In this document: positions 1 through 10,500 of the stretch, piece by piece
How the letters are laid out: each line of letters opens with the position of its first letter
How positions within the stretch are numbered: the first letter of the stretch is position 1
Source of the DNA: CAWUJK01 sp963922865
Lineage (GTDB): Bacteria > Patescibacteriota > Gracilibacteria > BD1-5 > UBA6164
DNA: 11,862 bases
Assembly: GCA_963922865.1 (NCBI GenBank)
Contig: CAWUJK010000037.1
Span: forward strand, 1-11,862
Direction of reading: 5' to 3'
Translations under genes and position numbers: made by a program
The notes under the pieces: model-generated
What the model was told of the DNA's origin: nothing
The model's input: the letters and a program-made list of their open reading frames with translations, nothing else
The model's database searches: none

Positions 1-27
1 ATATATTTGTTTTATATTTGACAAAAA

Positions 28-162
28 TTAAGGTCAATAATATTCGCTAATTTTTTCAGTATGATAATTTATAGCTTCATTATTAAGGTAAGTCTCCTTT
101 TGATCTTTTGTTAGTTCTATCATAAATTCTAGATTAATTATAGTATATATGTAATTAAACAC
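28..162 (-). CDS. Small hypothetical protein, 44 aa from GTG (31 aa from ATG)
   Basis: I do not recognise this frame. It opens after the end of the 1410-aa gene and ends at TAA 28-30. Starting from GTG at 162 it gives 44 residues; the internal ATG at 123 gives 31, beginning M-I-E-L-T-K-D-Q. The sequence is hydrophilic and ends E-Y-Y-G-P with the glycine encoded by TGA. There is no membrane segment or recognisable motif. A TATAAT sits at 137-142, 13 bases before the ATG, with TTGAAG at 162-167 and a 19-base spacer, so a separate short mRNA from the ATG is possible. The same frame is open upstream to just inside the end of the preceding gene, so it could instead be a C-terminal extension of that gene lost by a one-base shift. 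Its coding status is uncertain. Confidence 0.35.
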
Positions 163-167
163 TTCAA
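137..167 (-). promoter_or_regulatory. Possible promoter for the 31-aa small ORF
   Basis: On the minus strand a perfect TATAAT (137-142) is preceded by TTGAAG (162-167) with a 19-base spacer, which is longer than ideal. The -10 is 13 bases from ATG 123, so the transcript would have a very short leader. In DNA this AT-rich such matches occur by chance, so support is weak. Confidence 0.3.
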
Positions 168-169
168 TT

Positions 170-3100
170 TTAGTATCTTAAATTGTATATTCATCATAGG
201 TAATTATATATATATTTATATTTGTTAGATAATTTATCACTTTCAATGTTCTTTATTCTTTCAAGAACTTTTGGAAAAACAATATTTATTTTATCTTCAG
301 GAATATTAGATATAATTTTTCAATACTTTTTATCAAATTTATTTATATATAGTATGTAAGATTTTACATCACCTATCTTATAAAAATCAACTTCATATTT
401 TTCTGGTAATATTTCAGATATTTCACTATCTTCGTATTTTTCTAAATCCTCTACTATTTCTAAATTATTATCTATAAATAATTCAAATCCTTTATTTGAT
501 TCAAAAGAAATAGTATTTTTATCAAAAATAGTATAGTCATTAAATAGTTGATAATCCTCATTTTCACTATACTTTATATAAATCTTATATTCATTAAGAT
601 CTAAGTCGGTAATTTGAATGAATAGAGGTTTAGTTATGGATATTCATCTTTTATGAGTTCAATTCTTTCAATTTTCATATAAGGCCCTATATATATTTCA
701 TGAATAAACTCCTCAACTAAAATCATTTGAATATATTTTATCTTTAGTTTTAGTTCATTTTTGAATTCATATTTTAAGTTGTCTATTTCATATTGTATAA
801 TAATTCTCTTTTGTTGAAGATGATGATATATATGAATATCAAGATCAACCTCATCATGAAGAACTACTTGAAGTAGATATAATTCTATCTAAAGGTATAT
901 CTATATGCAATGGTGTAGGTATAATTTCAAAAACTTGACCATGACTTCATAAGTTACTAGTTCAATCTAAATTATTAGTACCAGAACTAATAATTTTAGA
1001 AGGAAATGTATATCAACTCATTTCTACTCAACAAATATAATATTTTTTTCATACTGTTTCATAAGAAAAATATCTTCAATCTGAATTAGTAGTTACAGGA
1101 TTAGGTTGAGCTTCTCAATGTAAAAATGGGAGTATAGCAGGTGATGTTTGTCATTTTTCACAAAATGTAATTTTTGCTCATATCAAAGGTTGTTTAGTGC
1201 TAGAATCATAAACTATACCAAAAGGGTCAGCTATGACCATATGTACAATATTACTAGATACATTATGTATAGTATCTAATATAACAAGTTCATTTTCTCA
1301 ACCTGGAAGAGAAACATTTGAATTCACATTAGCATTACCAGATGAATCAAATTTTCACTCATATATTTCTGTCATAACTCTATTTCATAATACTTCAGCA
1401 TAAGAGTAAACAGCAAAGGTGCTTAAAGGTTCTCATTTTGCTTTAAAAGAAATTGTTTGAGACTCAAATGAATAAATGTCTTTTACTCAGCTATATTTAG
1501 AATAAACTGAAGATTCATCAATTTCAGGGACAATTATAGAATTAGAAGAAACAGTAATATTACGAATATTATTTTTAGGTGTTCATCAAACCTCAAGATC
1601 TATGCTTAAATTTCATAATGGTTGAGATGTTGCTGTCTGTATGGTAAATATTCAATTATTATCTGTAGATCATGATGCGATATAAGTTGATCAAGAAGAT
1701 GTCTTCTTGATTTTTACATTTGTATTAGGTTGAGCATATCAGAAAAAGGTTATTAAAGGCTCCACTGTTTTTCAGTCTCCAGGAGTAACAAGAATTCAAG
1801 AGCTATCTACATAAGCCACAAAACTTTTAGTAAGACTTTTGTTTGTAGCTATGTCTTCTAAATAATATTCAATATTATGATTAACTGATCAAGATAATGT
1901 ATATTCAAAATCTATACTACAAGGATCTGTTAATATTTCTCTACCTATCTCTGTTCAATTATCCTTAACAATAAATTTTAATCAATTCTCGTAAGAACAT
2001 GTTCATTTAAATTTTATTTTGTTCCAAGCAGATTGATGAGCTGAAGATATAATAGGTTCAGAAGGATTTGTGGTATCTATATTTTTTATCACAGGAGAAG
2101 AAATATATGAATTTCTTCAAGCCTTATCATAAGCGTTAAAACATAGCTTTTTATTATTATATAACTCATTATCAAGTAATATTCAACTTCATGAACTATA
2201 AATAGTTGGATAAGTTATAGATCAATCACAAGTCTCCGAAGTTTCAACTAAATTATATCAAAATCTCAATAAATTATCATCTGTAGCTGTAACTTTAAGA
2301 ATTTTTCATGTATTAGTATATGAATCATCTATATTTTGTGTAATTGATAACACAGGATCAATAGTATCAATTAATATTTCATTAGTAGGACTATATGTAT
2401 TATCATTTCATACATTATCTCTCAAATATATCTTAAGTTTTTTATTTCAATCTGAAGAAAAAGTATAAGAATTAGGTTTTGTGGTATTCCGTACACAACT
2501 AGAGCCCCTCAATGTAGATTCTAATACACACCATTCATATACATCAGATTCATCTGGATGTGTTATTTGAATATCTATTGCTCTAGTAGTAGAGTAAGTT
2601 GATCAACTATTATACAAAATACTATTTGGAAGTAATGGTGGAGTAGTATCTATCTTAAACTCTGGAATATCTAAAGAACTTGAGATATTTCATGCTAAAT
2701 CTGTTACTGTAAAACTACAATTATTATAAGTTCAATCAGACAAACTATTAAGAGTTATAGTATTACTTCCTAAAACAGCAGAAGAAGTTACTGAGGAACA
2801 AGAACCACTATAAGTTATACTTCAAGTTTCTGTAGAATTGAATTTGTATACTGGAGATGACTGGTTTGTAGGTGTGGTTATAGCCTGAATTTGAGATAAA
2901 GTTGGTTTTATAGTATCTTTATGTACATTTAAAATAGATACACTTGAATCAATTAATCAATCATTAATTTTAACATATATATTATGATCTCACTGTGATA
3001 AAGAGGATAGATCTATACTTCATGTAAATGTATGATTAGTTAAAGGAGAAATAGAAGTTCATAAACTGCTATAATTAACATTATCAGTTGAATATTTATA

Positions 3101-4402
3101 TGTTAATGTCTGTCAAGAGCTAGTATCCGTAACTCAATTTATACTTATATCAAAACTTCAAGAGTTTGAATTATTTATATAATTTTGAGTTGATGTTATT
3201 GATCTTATTGTTGGAATATAATTAGGGAGATGATATAATTTATTATACAATCATCAAATGGATGATACAATTCAATTAATCCCGGTTGAAGATTCCAAAA
3301 GATTTTTTTCTCAATTTTCAATATGTAGTTTTATATTTTTAATTGAAGAGTAGCCATTTCACATGTCCAAATTTTGATGGATAATATGTAATGGTCATGA
3401 ATCCAAATTTATTCAAGAAGCAGTAAAATTTACTGATTGCCATGAATAAGAATCTAAATAATTATAACCTCATATACTTCATAAAATCTTATTGTTTTGT
3501 TTTAGTATAAGTGTTGGGTGGTTATTATAATGCCTATATAATTCTCAATATATTTTAAGAGATATATTTCAAGTAATTCCATATGTATCAAATACAGTAT
3601 GTTTAGTTTTTTCGGTATTTCATGTTAGGTCTGTCCTATTTTGTGAAGAATAAATAACTTTATTTCTTCATAATAATACTATTTTATTACTATTGTTTCA
3701 ATCAGAGTTTTCAATTAAAAATCAATATCTCTGATTAGGGATAATCTTCAACGGAGAAAAATCTATAGAAACAGAATTAGATATAGGTACTCATATAAGT
3801 TTTATATTATTTATATTAATTGGGTCATTATGTAGTCTTCTTATAGTCATAAATTGAATTTTACTTCATTCTTTAACTGTAAATATATGTTCTTTATATT
3901 CAGGATATAAAGAATTGGCAGATGTACCATATATTTCTTTCCCATCCACTAATATTTTAACCATAGAAGTTTCTGTTGAACTATTTATATGGTTATAAAA
4001 GCTATATCTAAGTGTTTGATCAGAAGGTGAAATGTATTCTATATGAGGAGAATTTTTATTTACACTAAACTCTTTAATTATTCAATTTTTAAAAATATTT
4101 AAAGGTATATTCTCTTTTTTAAATAATAGTTCTGATCTATTAAGTTGCCCATATAAATCTAAAGGATAAAAAGATAAATCAAAAGTTCCACTTGAACTTC
4201 CAACTCTAAATCATTTTAAATCTAATTTATGAATATTTGATCAATCATGTTTAACTATTCATCAATATATATTTTCTCCATAAACCTCTAAAAAAGATCA
4301 TGAATAACTTGAGATGGGATCTACTATAGATCATGATACTTTTCAAAAAAAATGAAAAAATGAAAATAAAACAATAAATAAAACAAAAATTTTTGTCCTC
4401 AT
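170..4402 (-). CDS. Giant exported surface protein with Ig-like repeats and a carboxypeptidase-regulatory-like domain (1410 aa, code 25)
   Basis: Read with UGA as Gly, the frame is open from ATG 4402 to TAA 170-172. Residues 1-22 (M-R-T-K then mostly I/V/L/F) form a signal peptide or N-terminal membrane anchor. Residues about 25-490 are beta-prone and unrecognised. Ig-like repeats follow, marked by D-T-x-x-P at residues 496, 585, 679 and 776 (spacing 89, 94, 97) and by D-L-A-G-N, D-N-V-G-N and D-K-A-G-R motifs, as in bacterial Ig-like domains of adhesins. One or two further beta domains lead to residue 1059, where D-P-F-G-I-V-Y-D and P-L-I-G-A-K-I-T-F mark a carboxypeptidase-regulatory-like fold (about 1059-1150). 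A Ser/Gly linker lies at 1176-1197, then an unrecognised C-terminal domain with a Glu/Lys-rich end. I see no sortase motif and no enzyme active site. The start is bounded by TAA codons 12 and 18 bases upstream. The inferred role is a structural or adhesive surface protein. Confidence 0.92.
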
Positions 4403-4434
4403 AAGTCTCAATTATAATTATAAAAGAATTAGTA

Positions 4435-4464
4435 ATAATATATACTAATTTTCATTTTTTGCAA
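4435..4464 (-). promoter_or_regulatory. Putative promoter of the Ig-like surface protein gene
   Basis: On the minus strand TTGCAA (4459-4464) is followed after 18 bases by TATTAT (4435-4440), 32 bases before the ATG at 4402. The -35 part lies in the last codons of the upstream 915-aa gene, whose TAG is at 4445-4447. The arrangement matches the one upstream of the 1238-aa gene, including a perfect 27-bp shared block, which makes it more credible than a chance AT match. A second TATAAT-like string closer to the ATG (around 4411-4422) could serve instead. Confidence 0.5.
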
Positions 4465-4465
4465 A
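4439..4465. repeat. 27-bp direct repeat, copy 1
   Basis: This block is identical over 27 bases to 11297-11323, in the same orientation. On the plus strand it begins tatatactaattttc and ends tttttgcaaa. Here it overlaps the last codons and stop of the 915-aa gene, encoding F-A-K-N-E-N-stop, and lies 37 bases before the start of the 1410-aa gene. In copy 2 it is purely intergenic, so its conservation is not explained by the protein it encodes. It probably carries a shared promoter or regulator site. Confidence 0.7.
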
Positions 4466-7192
4466 TGATAACAATTCCAACATATAAGTTATATCATTAT
4501 TTATATAATCTAAATCAATAAATTCTTCTCATCATGCTCTTTTAACTTCTTTATTATATAAATAATTAAATATAGTATTTCAAGCAAATATTTTCTCATC
4601 AAAATTATTTTGATAAGCTCTAGACTTACTTATAAAATCTTCTACTTGTTCTCTCATCTCATATTTTTTCTTACCAAAAGATATCTTACCCATAACATCT
4701 TCTGAAAGTTTTTGATATTTACTAGGTTCAGCTTTATTTAATACTCAAAAGTCAACATTGTTTTTTGTACTATTAGAATCTGTTTCTGATCCAGATGAAT
4801 CCTCAGATATATTTTTATTACCATCTTCAACTATTAATTCTTCTTCTTTATCTTTTTGTTTTTTATCAGATTTATTTTCACTTTTCTTTAATATATCTGG
4901 TATTTTTATTATATCTCATATATCTCTATTTTCTATATTATCAATTTCTTTTTGCTTTATTTCTTCTTCAATACTTTTTAGATTTTTTTGAACAATTTTT
5001 GTTTTTTCTAGATTTTTAACTTCTTCTCATAATAACATATTTTTATCCTTAATATCCTTAACAAGATTATTATCTTTATCTAAATCAAGCTTAGAAAGAT
5101 CTTCTTTGTTTTGATTAATTTCTTTTTTCTTTTCATCTATCTCTTCTTGAGTAGTTTTTTGATCATCCTCAAGTTTTTTTAAGTTTTTGTCATGAGTATA
5201 TCTTACCTTATCTGTTTCTGTTCAAGAAATCTTAAATTCCTCTTCATCAAGTTTTAATAACTCTATATTAATATTCTTTATTCTGGTTTTTATTTTTTTA
5301 ATTTCTTTAGAATTGTTAGGATCATTCTCATCAAGTTTATTCAATGATTCTTCCCTTCTTCTTAATTCTCTTTTAAAATCTGACCTTGCTTCATCTATAT
5401 TTCATAGCTGAGTTACATGAGTTTCTCAAATTCATGTAGTAGCTGTAATTCAAGCCTTCATAACCTTAGATAAATCTCCTCTATTTTGTACATATCAAGC
5501 AGAAGCAAAAGATATCACTTTCTTAGCTGTATTCTTTAATGGTTTTAATGTTTCTCTAATTTTTTGCTGTTTTTCATTTAGTATACTAGAAGAGTTTGTA
5601 ATAAATTCACTCTTTTGAGCTAATTCTGTTGTTTTATCAACTAAAGGAGAAACTGTATTAGTAACTGACTTAAAAATAGGATTATTTTCAACGAGATTAT
5701 CTCTTTCCATTTTTATATCAGCATATGAATCTTTAACATTAGTAACCATATCAGAATATCAAGATAAACCTTGACTTCATGGAAAAAATATTCAAGTCAA
5801 AAAATTAGAAACACCATTAAAAACTGACTTTAATAAAGTTTTCTTTCCAAAAAATATAATAAGTATCAAAGATAAAAGATAAACAAATGCATCTATTGAA
5901 AAGTTGCTTAAGTTTCAAACAAAACTAACTCCATTAGTCTCTATTGAAGGTATTGTAGCTCAGATTACAGTAATAAATTTGAATATAAATATTGTTATAA
6001 CAACCGTTATAAATAAGGCTATAATCCAAAACATAGCATATACAGAAAATTTTGTCATTTTAGCTGATACTGTATTTCATTCAAAAATATTTTCTTTTTT
6101 TAAAGTTCCTCATAAAAATCAAACTGCAGATAGGAAAAATACATTTAATAATACAAGCAAAAACATATCTCTTATATAAATTATTAGAGATATTCATAAT
6201 AATAATAATACATTAGGGATGAAAAATAATACCGTCCATAAAGTTATGGATGTTAATGCTCATAGGTTAAAAACATCCATTCTAATTCACTCTACTACAT
6301 TAGTTTGGTCTAAAGAAGATAAACCAGATGTAGCATCTATAAGAGAAGTTTCAAAGGACATTAATACTGATTGAAGACCTCAATATAAAAAAGGAAATAA
6401 AACTATAAATAATATAGTAAATCATACTTTAAGTAGAAATAATTTATGATCATCTCAACCTCTTAATGCTCATACTTTGAAAAAATGGTACAATATGATA
6501 AAACCTAGTACGGCTAATGCAAAAGAGTTAATTAATCAATACAAAGTTGTGGTATCAAACATTCATCCTAGATTTTCATAAGGAAGATCTGGCAGTTCAT
6601 CAAATTTAGAATAACCAAAAGAAGAGTTAGAAACAAACTCTGAGAAAGCAAAAAGTATTCCATTAACTAAACCTGTCCAAAAGTTATCAACCCATCTTCA
6701 CATAGCTCACAAAGTACTATCATCTTTTTGATATTCTTTAAATGCTTGTTTTCTAGGATCTTTTATACATGTTATTATATTATTTGTCTCCCCTGGTTTA
6801 ATTTTTCAAGAACAATTAAGTCCAGATCTAAGTTCAACTATTTTCTTCTTTTCAGAATAACTTAATTCCTTTCAATCCTGATTTAATAGATTTTTCTTTT
6901 TTAATAAAAGTTTTAATTCTTCAGACGAAGCTAAATCAATGTCTTCTTGTTCTCCATCTTCTATAAGTTCTTTTTCACTTTCAGCATTTACATTATCATT
7001 AATTTCATCAACTAAACAATAAACAAATAATAGCCTGTCTTCTTCAGATAATGATCTAATAACACTATTAGATCATATATCAATATCTGTTGTATCAACA
7101 CACTCCTCTTCTGCTTCAGATAATGCAAAAGATGTTCATGAAAACATGAACATTAATGCTAGTATAAGTATTATTCTTTTAAATGTTTTCAT
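4445..7192 (-). CDS. Signal-peptide, multi-pass membrane protein with long charged coiled-coil tail (915 aa), VirB6/TrbL-like topology
   Basis: The frame runs from ATG 7192 to TAG 4445 with many in-frame TGA (Gly). Residues 1-23 form a signal peptide (K-R then I/L/A/M/F, with S-F-A before the likely cleavage site). An acidic N-terminal domain with cysteines (E-E-C, then V-Y-C, later N-C-S and T-C-I) reaches residue 150. A hydrophobic core of about six to seven segments follows at roughly 160-475, with G-G pairs and a charged loop G-G-D-D-H-K. From 482 onward the protein is highly charged and Lys/Glu/Asp-rich, with strong coiled-coil character around 590-760, then a Ser/Asp/Asn stretch and a helical end. 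A cleaved signal, cysteine-bearing domain and polytopic core recall VirB6/TrbL channel proteins of type IV secretion systems, but I see no diagnostic motif. An in-frame ATG two codons upstream (7198) is an equal alternative start; a TAA lies 9 bases before it. Confidence 0.9.
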
Positions 7193-7215
7193 AAACATAT
7201 TTAGTTATATGCAAA

Positions 7216-7224
7216 ATTATATCA
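7216..7224 (-). promoter_or_regulatory. Extended -10 promoter of the 915-aa membrane protein gene
   Basis: The minus strand reads TGATATAAT at this place, a perfect extended -10 (TG-n-TATAAT) 17 bases before the ATG at 7198. No good -35 is seen at the usual distance, which fits the extended -10 class. The leader would be about 10 to 17 bases and has no Shine-Dalgarno sequence. Confidence 0.55.
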
Positions 7225-7259
7225 TAAACTTTTATATTTTACTACGTTTTCAATATAAA

Positions 7260-7517
7260 TTATTTAGAATTTATAAAAAACTCTTCATACATAGCTATAA
7301 CAATAAAAGACACTCAAAATGATATTATTATTGTATAAATAGCAAATAATAAATCTGGTCAACTCACTAAAGCCTTATAAATAAGTAAAAAGGATATTAT
7401 AATAGAACATAAAAATAATATACTGATTCTAGCATTAATTCTTTCTTTATCTTTCAAAGATGCTTTATCATACGACTTAGTCATATCTTCTATAATCTTT
7501 CATATCTTATCCCCCAT
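7260..7517 (-). CDS. Small protein with two membrane segments (85 aa)
   Basis: ATG at 7517 opens 86 codons to TAA 7260-7262; three TGA codons are read as Gly. The N-terminal 35 residues are charged and helical (M-G-D-K-I-G-K-I-I-E-D-M, later K-D-K-E-R-I-N-A-R). Two hydrophobic helices follow, around residues 37-52 and 57-75, joined by a short turn K-A-L-V-S-G-P-D, and the protein ends in E-E-F-F-I-N-S-K. It has no signal peptide, so it is probably an inner-membrane hairpin. It lies 68 bases before the start of the 915-aa membrane protein gene and may work with it. The size and hairpin shape resemble small subunits of secretion or pilus machines such as VirB2 or VirB3, but no motif supports that. 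The family is not recognised. Confidence 0.8.
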
Positions 7518-7543
7518 AATTAAATTAATTAATTAATAATATT

Positions 7544-7572
7544 TTTATAATTACCACTCTACTTCTTCTCAA
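7544..7572 (-). promoter_or_regulatory. Putative promoter of the 85-aa membrane protein gene
   Basis: On the minus strand TTGAGA (7567-7572) is followed after exactly 17 bases by TATAAA (7544-7549), 26 bases before ATG 7517. The -35 lies in the last codons of the upstream 1238-aa gene. Both boxes are close to the sigma-70 consensus with ideal spacing. An AATTAATTAATT tract follows in the leader, with no Shine-Dalgarno sequence. Confidence 0.5.
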
Positions 7573-10500
7573 GTAAATTGATTTATATTACTTTTATAAC
7601 TCCATATTCAATCATCAAGATTAGCGAAACCAGGAGGAGTTGTAACATATATTCTATCATCAAAATGTATCCATTCTGAAGGCTCATTAACATCTCTTTC
7701 ATAATATTCAGGAGCTTTTCTTTGAAAATCAAAAGCAGTTCATATCCAAGTTCAAAGATGTCTCAAGGTTTTAACACTATTTCATGTATGTAGTGTTCCA
7801 TCTATATGCCAAGCTCATACTGTATCAGTTACGTTTCAATTTATATAAACATTTCATTTAACTATCAAACCTAAAAATGGTAATTTCTTAATTGAGTCTT
7901 TTTCTTCTGTAGAATATTTAATATTAGAATTAATGTATAGATCTCATCAAACAACAACTGTAGCCTTTTCTCAAGCAACTATTATATCTCATCAAGATCT
8001 TTCAAGTGTTAAATTTCAAGGATAATAATAAATTTTATTTAAGTCCATATCAAATCTACTAACTGTAGAATCACTTTTTGTAATCACTTCTCAGAATTTT
8101 TGTTTTTCAAGTAAATCAACATAAAAGTCTCTTGAATTTACAGCTCTATCATATACATATCAGTGTCCTTTTTTAACGTTTTTATTATATACGTACCATG
8201 ATTCTTTAGATTTTAAGTTAGTTGTAGAGGTATTAGAAGAAACTATATAATCTCAATGATATGATCAAGTTGGAGAGTAAAGTTTAGGAGCTGATTTAAC
8301 ATTTGTATAACCACTTTCTCAAAGATCATAATTATTTGCCACAGTTCCTTCTTCACTCAATTTATCATTAGTATGAACATGTCAATTTGATGTTTTTAAC
8401 CATGCTGAAGATCCTCAAACAGTAACAAATCTAAATGCATTTGCATCAAACTGTACAGTATCTCTATTAATTCTTTCCCAACGATATTTGGTATAACTTC
8501 TATGCTTTGTAGAACATTTTCTTTTTCACTTTTTTGTTCTACATTTCCTATAACTACAAGTTCAAGTATCATAAGGAACATATTTCCATTTATCAAGATA
8601 TGTAGTTCATGTAATAGTTGAACTTATTCTTCAATCTGTACCATTAATTAAAGCTCTATGTTCTGTAGCTGTTAAAGGCAAAGTTTTAGTTCAACCATTT
8701 TTATACCAACTATTAGCTTCACTTCCAGAAACATAGTGTGTTGGAGTTAAAGTTCATTTGTGTAAAGTTGTCTTAGGTTGAGAATTAGGAAGAGTAGTAG
8801 ATAACGAATAATTTATATTGTTACTACTAAAACTAACACTACTTTTAGGACTTGTAGATGTAGAATCTATATTATATGTAATTGAATTTGGTCTATTAGG
8901 CCATGTAATACTGCTACAATTTCATCTAGAATCAGTATATGATCATTCCAGACTTAAATCTGGATACATATATTCATGATTAGAACCAGTATATTTATAT
9001 GTGTACTTTATAGCAGATTGATCAAGACTATCAGGTCTAGGATTTCAATCAGGTGTATTAAGTAGTTTAGGTCTTGAGTATAGTTCAAGACTAAAAGTTC
9101 ATCAATCTACTATAGTAGACTGGTCAACAACAGTATGATAAACAATATTACTATCTTTAGTATTAGTAGATCAACCTCAAATCTCATATGTAAGTTTACA
9201 TTGTTCTTCTATTCTAGTTCAGATACTTAATCATTCCTTTATTTGAACAGCATAAGTAACATGTACTTCTTCTCATATTTCAAAATCTGTAAAATTATAT
9301 TGAGTTCAACATTCATCTCATACTTTACATTCTGTTTCAGTAGTATCAGAGAATCTACCACAAACTACTGATCATGTACCAATATCACTAAGTCATGTAT
9401 TTTCTATTGTAAAATCATAAGTTATATAATCTTTAAGTAATACATTTGATCAAGATACTGGTTCAGATATTAATTGTATACTTGCATCATATGGTAAAGC
9501 AAGTACAGGATTCTGAACCTCATTTGTATATTTAAAATTTCATGAATTATAAGAAAACTCGTTCTTTACTTTTAATATATCTCAAGCAGTAATATCATTA
9601 TTAACATTAACTTGGTAAGTTAAATACTTACACTCTCATCAATTAATAGTTCATAAATTTATATTAGAACCAAAACTATCAATAGGTAATTTTTTAGTAT
9701 CATCTATTGGGTCATCTAAATTAGATCAATTTAAAAATAAAGATGATTCTGTAGTTCATGTTCATACAAGAGTTGATTTGGATGGTTTATTAAGTTTAAC
9801 AAGTACATTATTTATAGCACTTGTTGTTTTATTACAAACCTCTGTTTTATAAGTATGTAGATAATTTATTTTTGTCTCCTTAGTATCATCATCAAAATTA
9901 CTTTCATCCTCAGATTCTGATCATCAATCAACTTCAACTGTAGTTATTCATGTTATATCTCAATTTAGAGTATTTAAAAGATCTTCAATAGGGACATCAT
10001 TTCAAAACATATCTATATTTCAAGCAACAGCAAAAGCATTTCAAGCATATGTTGAAGCATTATATAAGTTAAATTCAAGTATTTGATATCAATCAAATTT
10101 AGGTATATTAATAGTATGTTGAGTAACTCATTTAAAATTAGAAGAGTCATTATAACAATCAACAAATCATGGAGTTCATATAGTTCCCTTATTACATATA
10201 AAAGAACCTGAAGGTCATATTGAGTGAGTAGTTCTTGATGTATCTATTCCTGGTATTGTTTTATAGTTTTTAGTATACTCTCAAGGTTGTAGTGATATTC
10301 TGTGTATAGGAGAGTCATGAAAGTTACCATTTTTATCAACATGTTTATATGTTCAATCTAATCAATCTTTTCTTTTAAGCTTTACATCAATATATGATAC
10401 TAATTCTGGTCTAGAAGTACTATCATAAGCAATATTATCCATATCTACTGTAAGGATCTTTATATTATCTTGATTAGGGGCTATCCAGGATTTATATTTT

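Noticed and set aside
4758..5019. Two plus-strand open frames rich in Phe, Ser and Leu
   Set aside because: They are antisense shadows of the Lys/Glu/Asp-rich coiled-coil part of the 915-aa minus-strand gene; reversed acidic and lysine codons give runs of F, L and S.
5495..5749. 84-aa minus-strand frame as a separate small gene
   Set aside because: It is in frame with the 915-aa protein and is bounded only by TGA codons, which are Gly here. The same holds for 10362-10556 inside the 1238-aa gene.
5904..6179. Plus-strand open frame of 91 codons
   Set aside because: It lies opposite the membrane core of the 915-aa gene, which is open over its whole length with code 25; no start signal or known motif supports the plus frame.
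7518..7540. AATTAATTAATT tract as a terminator or operator
   Set aside because: It is a simple AT-only palindromic run with no stable stem or T-tail; it lies in the leader of the 85-aa gene, where such tracts are common by composition.
8396..8596. 66-aa minus-strand frame
   Set aside because: It is in a different frame from the 1238-aa gene and overlaps it fully; no supporting signal was seen.
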